Below are positions 43,617-55,029 of a stretch of DNA of 64,000 nt, piece by piece. The stretch is taken from contig CAJNDS010002235.1 of NCBI GenBank assembly GCA_905221605.1, forward strand, positions 653,343 through 717,342, read 5' to 3'. The position numbers and the translations under genes are program-made. How positions within the stretch are numbered: position 1 is the first letter of the stretch; each line of letters starts with the position of its first letter. The notes under the pieces are model-generated. The model did no database searches. It worked only from the letters and a program-made list of their open reading frames with translations, and had not been told where the DNA came from. The stretch is from Symbiodinium natans (lineage: Eukaryota; Sar; Dinophyceae; Suessiales; Symbiodiniaceae).

Positions 43617-44340
43617 GTGTCCCCTACTTGAGCACCAATACGAGGCAAAGCGATCGTGCAAATGCGACTGTAGCTCCGAAGCAGATCTGGGCTGTGTCGG
43701 TTGGGGTATAAGGTTTAGGGTCTAGGGCTGAGGGTTTCGGGTTGAGGGCTTAGGGTTCAGGGGCCCGCCCGCCGGATGACAATCTGCAGCAGAGTGTCAA
43801 GGTTGCCGACGATCCTTAGGGCAGACCCCTTATGGGAGGATCTAGGAAAAAAAACGAATTTGGTACCCTAAACCTTGTGCGCCCCTTACAAGATTAAAAA
43901 ACACTCTTTTCTTGAAATAAATCAAGGAGACACAATGCCACTAGAAGTGCCTTATTGGAAGCAGCAAGAGGGATCTACATTCTTCAGCCCTAAACCCTAA
44001 ACCCTAAACCACGGCTCTGGGGAAGGTATACCCGGGCCCTTAAGTCCCCGTTCCTCTTTCGGGCACGCAGTTTTCGTGGTACGGTATGCATCCCTAAACC
44101 CTAAGCCCTAAACCCCTAAACCATAAACCCTAGACCCTAACCCTAAAATCGATCAAGCCAAGAACAACAACCCAGTGTCCAGGAAGGGCTTGGGGTTCTT
44201 GATTATAATTTTTGAGTCTTGAACTGCACACCTGTGGGCGTCTCTTGCAGAAGCTGCTGCGAAGTGGCTAACAGCATCTACTCCTGTTCCACAACATGCC
44301 TCCAATAGCCGTTGATGAAGGAAGATGAAGAATCGGAATA

Positions 44341-44517
44341 CATACATATACATATATATATATGTATACATATGTGTATACATACATACATACATGCATG
44401 CATGCATGCATGCATACATACATACATACATATATACATATATACATATATACATATGCATATACATTTACATATACATATGCATGTCTTTGTATATGTA
44501 TATATATATATATATAT
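44341..44517. repeat. CATA/TATA-rich microsatellite
   Basis: Runs of ATACATAC, GCATGCAT and TATATA over about 180 bp. Frames through it are compositional. Confidence 0.9.
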
Positions 44518-44519
44518 AT

Positions 44520-44805
<286 letters not shown>

Positions 44806-45059
44806 GGAGTCTCTGGTGGCTAATCTCCAGGGCCCGAGCCTAAGCAAAGTGCCCCACCCTGCCTTTGAAGCGTGCAGGTTCAGAGGGTTTTCTGGAAGCT
44901 TTCAGAGTTTAGGGTTTATATAGGGTTTCGGGTTTTTAGGTTTTCTGGAAGCCTTCCGAGTCTCCGATTCCGGCTGGCGTGGGGATTCAGTTCGGCAGTT
45001 GTCATATGCACAGCTTCCGCGAGACTTGACAAAAGCCTGACAATTACAATCTTATGGTT

Positions 45060-45330
45060 CATATAGCTATGAATATAACTATAGTTAAGTGTATACTTAC
45101 AGTTTTAAATATGACCCTAACTGCTGTTGTTTTGACCGATGTATACCAACATCTGATGGGAGTGCATGGCGGGGACACGCCCCCCCCCCCCCCCCCCCCA
45201 AGAAAACCAAATGCATACTGCAAAGTTAGTACATAGCTATAACTGTAGTTCAGAGTAGGATTACAGATAATGAATCTCTAACTGGCGTTATTTTGACTGA
45301 TGTCTGCCAACATTTGATGGGACTCGACAT
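45060..45330 (+). repeat. Two diverged copies of a roughly 160-bp unit
   Basis: TAACTGCTGTTGTTTTGACC (about 45119) and TAACTGGCGTTATTTTGACT (about 45280) begin matching stretches that continue through CCAACATNTGATGGGA. Between them lies a C run (45181-45199). The identity of the unit is unknown. Confidence 0.6.
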
Positions 45331-45460
45331 CACAACTCTGTGGCTTGTGCATATTGGGGACAAGGGGCCAAGTGCCCTCACAAATGCAAACACGACTGGC
45401 AAAGCTACCGACACATGCGTCTACACTTACCCATATATGTACGTATGTATGCACGCACGT

Positions 45461-45551
45461 ATGTATGTATGGTCCTTTTGGGGGTCCATATATAAGGCGG
45501 CCCCTCTTGTTTAGGGTGCGCAAACAGGGACCCTAATTTAGAGAACTGACC
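45461..45551 (+). mobile_element. Family H palindromic element
   Basis: ATGGTCCTTTTGGGGGTCC, GGCGGCCCCTCTTGTTTAGG, then GGGACCCTAATTTAGAGAAC and TGACC. The left edge is masked by GTAT repeats. Confidence 0.6.
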
Positions 45552-45659
45552 ATGGTTGCCAGGTGGCATCCGCTCTGTGCGCGCACGGCAGAGAACGAAG
45601 GCTCCACCGTGGAAGTAGAGCCTCACGAGCGAGGCGGTTTCAGGGTTTAGGGTTTAGGA

Positions 45660-45782
45660 GGTTTCCCTCAACCATAAAAAGTAAACCCTTAACTCCAAAC
45701 CTAGGGTTCGAGAGACTCTTAAGTTTCCCTCAACCTTAAACCGTAAACCCTTAACTCCAAACCTAGGGTTTAAGAGACTTTT
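45660..45782 (+). repeat. 63-bp tandem duplication
   Basis: GTTTCCCTCAACC starts two units at about 45660 and 45723. Both hold AACCCTTAACTCCAAACCTA and end in GAGACT. The second unit lost about 3 bp. Confidence 0.75.
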
Positions 45783-46520
45783 ATGGCACAGAAGAGGAGC
45801 CGAGGCTTGAGGAGCTGTCGCCAGGATTCAGACCAAGGGAAAAGAGATTTGCAGCAAGGAGCTGTAGGGTTTGGGGTTTGGGGTTTAGGGTTTAGGGTTT
45901 AGGGTTTAGGGTTTTGGGTTCAGGGCTTAGGGGTCTGCAACCCTGAGATTCGTGTAAGCCCTCCTTGGATCATGAGCAGCTGCAACTGGGATACCCATTC
46001 ATTCGATCGGTCCTGACCCCTGAATGAACGCCAATCCTACACCCTAAACCCTCAACCCCTCAACCCAAAACCCTCAACCCTAGTTCTAAACCCTCAACCC
46101 TCACCCCAAAACCCTCAACCCTCAAACCCCAGACCCTCACCCCTGTAAAGCCGAGCGGCAAGGTCTTTGCCGTCTGCAGCTTGGACGGCTCTGTCCACTC
46201 TCCACGCACCTCCCGTCCCCGGTTGAGGGCTTAGGGTTTAGGGTTTAGGGTTCAGGATTTGGGGCTTAGGGTTTAGGCTTTAGGGTTTATAAAGCTGTCT
46301 GGGACTATTCAGCTTCGCCACCCTGTTGTGTAAAGATTTTTTCGGCTAAGCGGACCGAGCGCCATCAACCTACAGCAGGAATAAAAAGGGCACCCTTAGT
46401 TGTTTCAATGGCGTAAGGGTACAGATTCCTAGCTTATGGTTTTTGGCTTTCAGGCCAGAATGCGGGGATAGGGCTGACAGGGCTTAGGGTTTAGGGCTTT
46501 ATGGCTGAAGGTGTAGGGTT
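45783..46520. other. Non-coding; decayed telomere-like DNA
   Basis: TTTAGGG units at about 45868-45915 and 46220-46288; CCCTCAA-type units at about 46030-46140. A faint family C remnant lies at about 46372-46425. Confidence 0.5.
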
Positions 46521-46604
46521 TACCCAAAGGCTCCTATGTGGTACAGTACCTTTTTGGGGTAGTAGATAAGAATCCGCTATAACAAACCCAAAAAGGAACT
46601 ACAT
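46521..46604 (+). mobile_element. Family A element, right end truncated
   Basis: TACCCAAAGGCTCCTATGTG is intact at the left. The copy ends at GGAACTACATAG, so the outer 14 bp of the right repeat are gone. A 5-bp insertion (ACAGT) splits the GTACC motif. Confidence 0.75.
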
Positions 46605-48614
46605 AGTGTTTAGGCTTGTTGAGTCAAGTCCAAGAGACATTACCCTCGCAAACATCCCGGACCATGAGGTCCGGCGGTAGGATGGGCATTGGCATGGGCG
46701 CATCCGTCAGCACCTCGACAAGACATATATTACATTTGTTTTTTTAAGTACGTCTGTCCCTAAGCCCTAAACCCTGAACCCTAAACCCTAAACCCTAAAC
46801 CCTAAGCCCCTGTACCTGTTTGTTTTTTGGCAAACACCAAGATGTAAACCTCAACGCTCAACCGTCGTCATGCTCCGCGGCGGTCTCCGAACACTTCAGG
46901 TGTGCTTAAGGAAGTTCTACCACATCTGGAGGTATCAAGCACCCAAGCCCAAGACCCTATACCCAGAACAAAACTCCAATATCTCCAGCACTGCCACCCT
47001 GGACCCACTCCACCGCGAGTTTGGGGTTTGGGGTTTACTACTATTTGCTTAAGAACCCCCCCAAATATATTTTAAAAAAGTTAAAAAACAAGACTCCCTA
47101 CGTTGCCCTTGTAAGGAAGAATGTTCTTATTTTGTTGGGGGTACTTAAGCACTTCGTAGTATTTCAAGTTTTGTTGGGGGTACTTAAGCACTTCGTACTA
47201 TTTCAAGTGCGGGGAAAGGCCGAAACTCCCAAAACCCATGTGGGAAGCCAGGGGGTACGCTTCTTGGGGTTGCTCTAGCAAGGACTATCACATTTTGGGG
47301 GGTATGCTAGCAGCCAGAAACCCTAAACCCTGAACCCTCAACCCTAAACCCCAAACCCCCAAAACCCCCAAATCCGCAACCCTAGCATCCCTACATATTC
47401 AATGATTCATTGATTGGGCCCTGAAAGCCCCCAAACCCCACTATCTTGATAACCCCAAACGCCTGCTGTTTAGAGGCTATTGCTACAAGAAACAACAAAC
47501 CTTAAACAGATTCCCAGAAGCAAAGGGTAGGTTTTGGAAACCCTAAATGCTAAACCCTAAACCCTAAACCCCAAACCCTAACCCTAAACCCTAAACCCTA
47601 AACCCTAGACCCATACACCCTATAGGCCCTAGGCCCCCAAACCTATTCCCGCCTGCACAGCGTAGAGGTTGCTGTATGGCACATGGGAGGCTAAGCTTCG
47701 CATGACCTGCGTTTCAGGGTTCAGGGTTTGGGGTTAGGGTTTAGGGTTTAGGGTTTAGGGTTTGGGGTTTAGGGTTTAGGGTTTAGGGTTTAGGGTTTAG
47801 GGTTTAGGGTTTGCTGAACCCGGGCTCAAGGAGCACTTTTAGAAGAAGGTTAGGGGGTTTGTTTAGGGCTTATGGGCTTTAGGGTTTAGGGCTGAGGGTT
47901 TAGTGTCTAGAAGGTGGGTTTAAGGCCAGGGTTGATGGGTTTTGGGATTTCAGGGTTGTTGGGGGAAAAGGTTTAGGGCGGGTTTGGGACTTCTGTTCAA
48001 GAAGCAGATCCTCGCAAACCCGACTAAGGGAAAACATCGCGCTGGGCCGTGCAGGACTTACTTTAGCTTCCTATTCAAAAAAATAAAAACAACAAATAAG
48101 CAACATATAAGAAATAAATCGATAAATGAAAACAAGCAGTGCTGACTACAGCCAGACACTACTCTAACCCCAGCTCTCACAAGGCCCAAACCCTACTCCT
48201 AGTCCTAGACTCAGGCAACCACTTGCACTACGTTCCCACAAAGGGGTGCGGACGCGGCCGTGCGTTGTGCTATCTGTTTCGGGGCTATCACATCCGAAAT
48301 TTCGGCTGGGCGATCTACAGCTAAGCCTAAAAATTTTCCTGAGTCTCGATCGTGGCTGCCAAGCTCCTTGTCCGCAGCCTGAGAAAACACGCAATCCACT
48401 TGCTAAACCCTAAACCCTAAACCCTAAACCCTAAACCCTGAATTCTAGCCATCCCCTTAGCTTCCCAAATGCCTGAAGGCCGAGGTAATAGCTGCAGTTC
48501 CACTCGTCGAAGGGATGCTTGGAGCAGCCGCAGCAGATACCTGAGCTCATATTGAAGTAGGCTCTAGGGTTTAGGGTTTAGGGTTTGGGGTTTAGGGTTT
48601 AGGGTTTATATTTC
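46605..48614. other. Non-coding; arrays and a short tandem duplication
   Basis: A unit of about 38 bp starting TTTTGTTGGGGGTACTTAAG is duplicated at about 47133-47208. CCCTAAA arrays lie at about 46767-46806, 47548-47612 and 48402-48440. TTTAGGG arrays lie at about 47727-47812 and 48565-48608. No gene is recognised. Confidence 0.55.
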
Positions 48615-48685
48615 TTGTACCCCCAAAAGGACACCAGGTATATACACTCACCAATTTTTAAAAGGGAACCTTATGTACACTCACC
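48615..48685 (+). repeat. Family J repeat
   Basis: CTTGTACCCCCAAAAGGACA, then TATACACTCACCAATTTT and a GGAACCTTATGTACACTCAC tail. A second copy is at 54,271. No clear terminal repeat is visible. Confidence 0.55.
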
Positions 48686-48715
48686 AAAAACAGTAATATA
48701 AACCCTACTTCATAT

Positions 48716-48831
48716 AGGGGCCTTAAGAATTAGAATAGGGCTTGACGGGGGGTTATTGTAATACAACTACAAAGGGACCATAGGGGAATCCGAATGGTGA
48801 TTATTCCGACCCCCTATGTTCCTCTGTAGGT
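48716..48831 (+). mobile_element. Family I element with internal hairpin
   Basis: GGGGCCTTAAGAATTAGAAT opens the repeat. Its right part, CTACAAAGGGACCATAGGGG (about 48768) and CCCCCTATGTTCCTCTGTAG (about 48810), is an imperfect inverted repeat. A second copy is at 56,955. Confidence 0.55.
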
Positions 48832-48847
48832 ATGGTCACCTAGGTAG

Positions 48848-48952
48848 GTCACTTCTCAAAAATATGGTCCCTTTCGGGGTCCTGATTCTATGGCGGCCCC
48901 TAGTGTTTAGGGCAGGGTTCCCTAAAAGGGACCATGATTTAGAGAACTGACC
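48848..48952 (+). mobile_element. Family H palindromic element, best copy
   Basis: GGTCACTTCTCAAAAATATG and ATGATTTAGAGAACTGACC are imperfect terminal inverted repeats. TGGTCCCTTTCGGGGTCC at the left faces CCCTAAAAGGGACCA at the right. The size is 105 bp. Confidence 0.65.
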
Positions 48953-49199
48953 ATGTGCCCTGCACCTAGGACGATGTTCCATACCCTGAAGATGTAGGCT
49001 TCACACAAAAATCGAAATTAGAATTCCATTTGATTCAGAATAGAATGTTCACCCCTACTCTCTGTTCGCAAGTAAGGGGTACTTCAGTCAGTGTCATATA
49101 TGTCAACGACCGGACATCACCTTGAATAGTATTAGCAACAGCTGACAGTGAGACTAAGCAGAAGAAGACGAAGAGGGAGGAATACAAACAGATACACAG

Positions 49200-49256
49200 G
49201 AGTTTCGAACACGGGTCTCGAACCCGACTCACAAGGCATCCATCACTACACCCAAG
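49200..49256 (-). other. tRNA-like remnant with a B box
   Basis: On the minus strand, GGTTCGAGACC (49214-49224) fits the RNA polymerase III B box, inside a T-arm-like CGGG-TTCGAGA-CCCG. GGGTGTAGTGATGGATGCC just upstream resembles an A box, but the gap between them is too short for a full tRNA. It may be a tRNA pseudogene or SINE remnant, and it abuts a family C element. Confidence 0.3.
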
Positions 49257-49354
49257 GAGTAACCTAGGAATAACGGGGTGCCCTTTTTGATTAAAAGGGG
49301 CTTATGTGGGAACCCAAAAACCCCCAAAAAAAACAAGGGCCTACTCTGGGTCCG
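49250..49354 (+). mobile_element. Family C palindromic element
   Basis: CCCAAGGAGTAACCTAGGAA to GGGCCTACTCTGGGTCC. The inner AAGGGGCTTATGTGGGAACC is typical. Confidence 0.75.
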
Positions 49355-51747
49355 AGCAAGCTTGGGCTGCAGTTGAACCAATCCTAACCAGAAGTAATTC
49401 CATGTTTGGGAGTACCGAATCGCTCATGGTTAAGAACCATTGAAGCCCCAAGCCCTAAACCCTAAACCCTAGGCCCTAACTCCTGAACCCTAAACCCTGA
49501 ACCCTACACCCTAAACCCTAAGCCCTAAACTCTAAGCCCTAGCAATCATGTGGTGTCCAGGCTCAACATTCCGAAGTATGTCCAAAGGCTCCAGCTACCT
49601 TTACACGGGATTTTGTAAGTAAACAAATAAATGCCTCATAATATGTATATACCGATACCGCAGTCCCCTTTTTGGGGCTTAGGGTTTTTCAGTTCAGGGT
49701 TCCCCTGTTTAGGGTTTAGGGCTAAGTATCTGCTCTGTGGGGATATGGGCCTTTTGGGAAGAAGTGCTCGGAAGGCAAACCGTACCAGACACCCCCAGGC
49801 TCCCACTTTGGAGAACCCACCGGTAACCTAAGGGTTCAGGGTTTAGGGTTTAATTAGGGTTTGGGGTCTAAGGGTTCAGGGTTTAGGGTTTAGGGTTTGG
49901 GGTTTAGGGTTTAGGGCTTGGGGTTTAGGGTTTAGGGTTCAGGGTTTGGGCTTAGGGTTTAGGGTAACCCGCCTTTGCAGCAGCCGACGCCAAGATGGAC
50001 GGGCAAGCAACACCAACCTGCGGGGTCGGACTTTAAGCCCAAAACCCCAAACCCCAAGCCCCCAAACCCACAAGACCCCCAAACCCCCAAAACCCCCAAA
50101 CACCCAAACCCTAAAACCTAAACCCTAAACCCTTAGGGGTTTAGGGTTTAGGGCTTTTGGGGCATGTTGAGGGCTTCTAGGGCTCTTGGCGACATCGTCA
50201 TGAGCGTAGGGTTTAGGGTTTAGGGTGAGGGTTTAGGGCTTTACTGGCTGAAGCCCCACAAAAATTGTCAGGATGTTGAAGACCTTAAAAATGGAGACTG
50301 CCGCTCCAGCACCTACCCTAGACCCTAGACCCTAGACCCTATAGACCCTAAACCCTCAACCCTAAACCTGCAAATCCTGGTAGGCCGCCACCCTCAACCG
50401 ACAAGTCGACACCTAGACCCTGCACACAGGCTCCTTGGGCAGTTACAAGTACAGTGGCTTATCTTACTTCTCCAATAACCAATGGGAAAAATGTTAAACT
50501 TCATGTTCTCTACTAAATAAGGTTAAACCCAACAAGTTTAAAGTTCAACGATTGGCTTAAATAAGCTATAGGTACCCCAAGTAGTGTAGTTGGAGCGCGG
50601 GGCGTTCCTGCCCGTGTGCTCCGGCACTTTTTGGCTGGAAACCTATGTTTTTTTTCAGATTTTTCTCCTTTTCCCAGGCCTCCGTCACCTGAAGTTGTTC
50701 AGGCCCTTTTCAACACGCGTTTTTTTTATAATGATTTTTGCTTTTGCACACTTTTCCGCTCTTGGCTGTGTGTTTCTTCGAGTTGTTGCTTGTTTTTCTC
50801 TGTTGTTTGCACATTTGTTTCTCATATTCTTATTTTTATTTGGATCTCTGTCGTTTTTTTTCTCTCCTTTTCCACACTCGTTTTTTTTCGTGTGTTGGCT
50901 TTCGGCCACTTGTTTTGGTCTTGAATGGGCGTGTCTTTGGGTTTTTGCCACTCTTCCTTGCTCTTCTACCTTTTGTTCTGTCTTCATGACCTCATTTCTG
51001 TGGCAACGTTCCTGTCGTGAACAAGGCCCAAACCCCGCACATGAAACCCTTGACCCCCCTAACCCTAAACCCTAAACCCTAAACACTCAACCCTAAACCT
51101 ATCAACCCTATCAACCCTATCAACCCTATCAACCCTATCAACCCATAAACCCTAAACCCTAAACCCTAAACCCTTACTTTCATTCGAGCGTTCCTCCCGA
51201 TCAGCATTCCGTGGAGCCCACGATGATTCCGTCCGTGTTACCACGGCTTGCGAATGGCCACTAGCATCCATGCTCGCACGATGATTCCGTCCATGTTACC
51301 GCTCTTTTGTTCTGCAGACAAACCTGAACTGAACTGCTTCTGCCAAGAAACAAGCGACGCTTTCAGGCTTGGGGCTGGCAACTTCGAACTTTGGGGCCAT
51401 TTCACATGGATGGCTGTCAAGTTGTGGGTCCTAAACTACTTTATCTTGGCAGTCTCCACTTTTTGGACACCTTTTTTGTGGCGTTTCTCTGAAATACCGC
51501 ACCTGCCAGTGTTTTCGGCCTGTTGCCTCAGACAAATGCTTGTCCCGTACCACGGGCAAGAATGCCCCGCGAACCTAGTTGTTATATAAGGTTTTACGGC
51601 TACCAGCACTTCTGACTCCAGATACGCTACTTACCGCATCTACCACTGAGCCTCCAAGTACGTCCTAACCCTAGAACCCCAACCCTGAACACCAAACCGC
51701 TATGTAAAAACACACAAACGCATATATACATACATATAAATAAATAA

Positions 51748-51778
<31 letters not shown>

Positions 51779-52045
51779 TACAGTTCATAGTTTAGGGTTT
51801 AGGGTTGGGGGGTGTATCTCCCCCCAAACCTAACCCGAAACCCTGAACCCTAAACCCCAAACCCTAAATCAAAGCCATCAAGAAAGCCCCCCCCCCCCCC
51901 CCCAAAAACCCTAAACCCTAAACCCTAACCCTAAACCCTAAACCCTAAACCCTGGGTCGAACCTTAGAGAGGAGTCGAGTGGCCGCAGGTGCATCCCGCC
52001 GAGCAGGCTGCAACATCGAAGCCTACTCTATCGGCAGCAAAGGAT
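49355..52045. other. Non-coding; arrays and T-rich stretch
   Basis: Degenerate CCCTAAA units lie at about 49452-49545. A TTTAGGG array is at about 49825-49965. CCCTAAA and TTTAGGG meet tail-to-tail at about 50110-50152. A T-rich stretch is at about 50640-50990; its long Phe-rich frame is not a recognised protein. ATCAACCCT units repeat at about 51098-51148. GATGATTCCGTCC-type sequence is duplicated at about 51221 and 51278. A TA-rich patch is at 51718-51782 and a CCCTAAA array at 51905-51955. Confidence 0.55.
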
Positions 52046-52613
52046 GAGGGTTTGGGGTTTAGGGTTTAGGGTTTGGGTTTGGGGTTTAGGGTTTGGGGTT
52101 TGGGGTTTTGGGTTTAGGGTTTGGGGTTTGGGTTTAGGGTTTAGGGTTTAGGGTTTGGGGTTTTAGGGTTTGGGGTTTGGGGTTTGGGGTTCGGGGTTTG
52201 GGATGAGGGTTTAGGGTTTGGGGTTTGGGGTTTAGGGTTTGGGGTTTGGGGTTTTGTGTTTAGGGTTTTGTGTTTAGGGTTTGGGGGTTGGGGTTTGGGG
52301 CTTAGGGGGTTTAGGGTTTAGGTTTAGGGTTTGGGGTTTGGGGTTTATGGTTTGGGGGTTTAGGGTTTGGGGTTTTTTAGGGTTTGGGGTTTGGGGTTTA
52401 GGGGTTTAGGTTTAGGGTTTGGGGGGTTTGGGGGGGTTAGGGTTTGGGGGGGGGTTTGGGGTTTAGGGGTTTAGGTTTGGGGTTTAGGGGGGTATTTAGG
52501 GTTTAGGTTTAGGGTTTGGGGTTTAGGGTTTGGGGTTTTGGGTTTTGGGGTTTAGGGTTTAGGGTTTGGGGTTTAGGGTTTAGGGTTTGGGGTTTAGGGT
52601 TTCGGGTTTAGGG
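52046..52613 (+). repeat. 570-bp mixed TTTGGGG/TTTAGGG array
   Basis: About 80 units. TTTGGGG and TTTAGGG alternate irregularly, with longer G runs (up to 9) near 52,420-52,460. It is distinctly richer in TTTGGGG than other arrays. Confidence 0.92.
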
Positions 52614-53247
52614 CTTACGCCGTTTTGCTTAGAGATTCTGGAGGGCTTCGAGGCTTAGGCTGCGGCCAACCTTGCGCAGGCTCCTCGGGCGAAGAGAATC
52701 CCCACCGTAACCCATATGGAGGCTTAGGAAAACAGGGATACCCTTTTGGGGGATCCCGTTTAAGGGATTCTATTTCTGAATATTTGAGGTATAAAAGGGG
52801 TGCCCCCCCATTTTGGAAAACCCCATAATTAGGGTACGTCTTGTACTAAAGGCCCCGATAATCTGTATAATTAGGGTACGTGGAGAAAGAAAAACCAAAC
52901 CCCAAAAGCCTCAAGCCAACGGTTTAAAGCACCAGGGGATTCGGATGGACTTAGACCAATCACCGGGATATCCCGCTCCCACACCTCAACATGCTGAACA
53001 GGTGCCTTGTCAAAGAATTTTTGACGATGTCCTCTGACTCACGATTCGTCGTCGTAGTGCTCTTCTTCAGCTCGTGGATCCACGAACAGTTCCGGACTCC
53101 GTGCTGCTGCACTTTCGCCAGAATGGCTCGTTTCGTCTGGACATCCCCGTCTTCATACTCCTACCAAGGAGCACCTAAAGCATGCGACACGCTGACCTCA
53201 AAAAACAAAGGACCTATTATGCATGACGACCATCACCCGGAAGGCGC
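52614..53247. other. Mostly unique; possible decayed frame on the minus strand
   Basis: On the minus strand from about 53165 to 52958 a frame of about 70 codons stays open (E-D-G-D-V-Q-T-K-R-A-I-L-A-K-V-Q, then S-W-I-H-E-L-K-K-S). It looks protein-like but is not recognised and has no clear start. The rest is unremarkable. Confidence 0.25.
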
Positions 53248-53369
53248 CCCTAAACCCTAAACCCTAAACCCTAAAGCCTAAACCCTAGAACCCTAGAACC
53301 CTAGAACCCTAAACCCTAAACCCTAAACCCTAAACCCTAAACCCTTTAAACCCTAAACCCTAAACCCTA
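53248..53369 (+). repeat. CCCTAAA array with AACCCTAG variants
   Basis: About 17 units. Three to four AACCCTAG units in a row lie at about 53283-53310. Confidence 0.9.
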
Positions 53370-53719
53370 CTCAAGGGGAGGCCTTCGGCCATCCCAGGTC
53401 GGCAGCTCTCAAAGGAACGGGACCAGCAGCTGCCAGCTTCGTCCGGAAGGATCACCTTGTTTAGGGTTTAGGGTTTAGGCTTTAGGCTTTGGGGTTTAGG
53501 GTTTAGGGTCTAGGGCTTAGGGTTTAGGGGCCGAAAGATTTTTGGGGGTCTTGGAGTGGGGGGGGGGGTGTTCCACGCAACAGGCTTTGCTTTAGGGTGT
53601 GCTCTAACTCCCAAGGTAGGTGACTCTAGGTTGAGGTCTTACGGCAAACTCCAAAAGTTGGAACATCCTTATCCCCATACCCCAAAAGGTATACTAAAGG
53701 GAATCCCTGCTCTAATCGT

Positions 53720-54040
53720 CCTTAAACCATGTTGCTCCCACAATGCTATTTGAGCTTTGGGCATGCCGGCCGCTGTGCGCCCTGCGAGGCGATCGGCGCT
53801 TTGCAACACGTCTGCATCGGAGCAGAGGTGCAGATCCTGGTGGCGGAGCAGCCCGCAGACGCCGGCGAAGCCGTGCTCGTCGTCCACGTCTGTGACGTCT
53901 AGTGCGCTCCGCAAGGTGAGGGCGTTCATGCACAGCATGCAGAAGCGGCTGCCGGCGTCGCCGTTGATGCCGAAGACGTGCTTCTGCGCCGCCCCGTCTT
54001 GCAAAAACATGCCGAGCTCAAAGTACAGGCGCAGGCAGGG
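53720..54040 (-). pseudogene. Fragment of a transposon-like protein with a Cys pair
   Basis: Minus-strand frame: Y-F-E-L-G-M-F-L-Q-D-G-A-A-Q-K-H-V-F-G, then G-D-A-G-S-R-F-C-M-L-C-M-N, then L-L-R-H-Q-D-L, S-D-A-D-V, A-D-R-L-A and A-L-W-E-Q. I associate the order F-L-Q-D-G-A-x-x-K, G-D-x-G-x-x-x-C-x-L-C-x-N, a (D/H)DL segment and a final W-E/Q motif with a large uncharacterised, probably transposon-derived family common in dinoflagellates and some other algae. That is recollection and not checked. The upstream side is cut at about 54,041 by a family B remnant, and the downstream side loses similarity near 53,725. The local sequence is GC-rich and codon-like. Confidence 0.5.
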
Positions 54041-54077
54041 TGCTTATAGCCCTACTTACCCCCATGATCCTCCAAGC
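54041..54077 (+). mobile_element. Family B right-end remnant
   Basis: TACTTACCCCCATGATCCTCC then AAGCA matches the family B right end. It breaks the coding fragment next to it. Confidence 0.4.
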
Positions 54078-54487
54078 AGGGTACCCTAAACCCTAAAACT
54101 TGCACTCCTAACCCTAAACCCTAAACCCTAAACCCTAAACGCTAAAACCTAAACCCTAAACCCTAAACCGGTATTTACTAGTAGGGTTCAGAGCCTCCCG
54201 AGGCTGAGGTGACAAGGACCCCCTTCATTCTGGACCGGCGCAAGTCTGTGGTAGGGTCCAAATGTCTTGTACCCCCAAAAGGACACTCAATGTATACACT
54301 CACCAATATTAACAAGGAACCCTATATGCCCTAAACCCTAAACCCCAAACCCATAAGTGAACATTAAGGGCTCCCCGGATGGCACCGGGTCTGGCTACTT
54401 TTGAGGGTTAGGGTTTGCAGGGGTTTAGGGTTTAGGGTTTAGGGTTGAGGGTTTAGGGTTTAGGGTTTAGGGTTTAGGGTTTAGGTT
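54078..54487. other. Non-coding; arrays and family J copy
   Basis: A CCCTAAA array is at 54106-54170. A family J repeat (CTTGTACCCCCAAAAGGACA) is at 54271-54335. A TTTAGGG array is at 54421-54486 and abuts the family F element. Confidence 0.6.
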
Positions 54488-54582
54488 GGGATGTTCCCCC
54501 TTATACTGACAGTCCTTGATAGGGATGATCGTACCCCCTATTATAGCGCCTATGAAGGACTGCTAGTATAAGGGGCAACATC
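54488..54582 (+). mobile_element. Family F palindromic element, best copy
   Basis: GATGTTCCCCCTTATACTGA and TAGTATAAGGGGCAACATC are terminal inverted repeats; AGTCCTT and AAGGACT continue the pairing. The size is 95 bp. Confidence 0.75.
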
Positions 54583-55029
54583 GCAAGGTCTAGGGTTTAG
54601 GGTTGAGTGTTTCACGCGAAACCTGCTCCCTGTTTTCTGTTTTGGTAGTAACAAAACAGGGGTTATCGCTTAGGGCGTGGGGTTTTCCAAGAAGAGCTGA
54701 GCATCACAACAGAACAACATAAAGTGTGCTGAACATCCGGGCAGACCCTAAACTTTGCGAACAGGTGCTGCGACAATGCGCTGAGCCCTAACCCCAGAAG
54801 CCTAAACTCTGAACCCTAAACCCCGGAACCCCTGAACCCTAACCTCTAAACCCCTAAACCCCTAAACCCCTAAACCCCTAAACCCATAAACCCCTAACCC
54901 CTAAACCCTAAACCCTAAACCCCTAAACCCTAAACCCTACCTGCCTCCCGCGCCGATACACCATCCTGAGGGCAGGAAGGCATGACGCCCATGCGGACCT
55001 AGAGCCTTTGCCCACCTCCCTTACTTATA
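54583..55029. other. Non-coding; CCCCTAAA/CCCTAAA units
   Basis: Unique sequence to about 54,780, then a mixed 7- and 8-bp CCCTAAA/CCCCTAAA array at about 54820-54940. Confidence 0.55.

Noticed and set aside
50590-51075. 161-codon Phe/Leu-rich frame that looks membrane-like
   Set aside because: It lies in a T-rich stretch and ends in CCCTAAA units; no ordered transmembrane pattern or recognised motif is visible.
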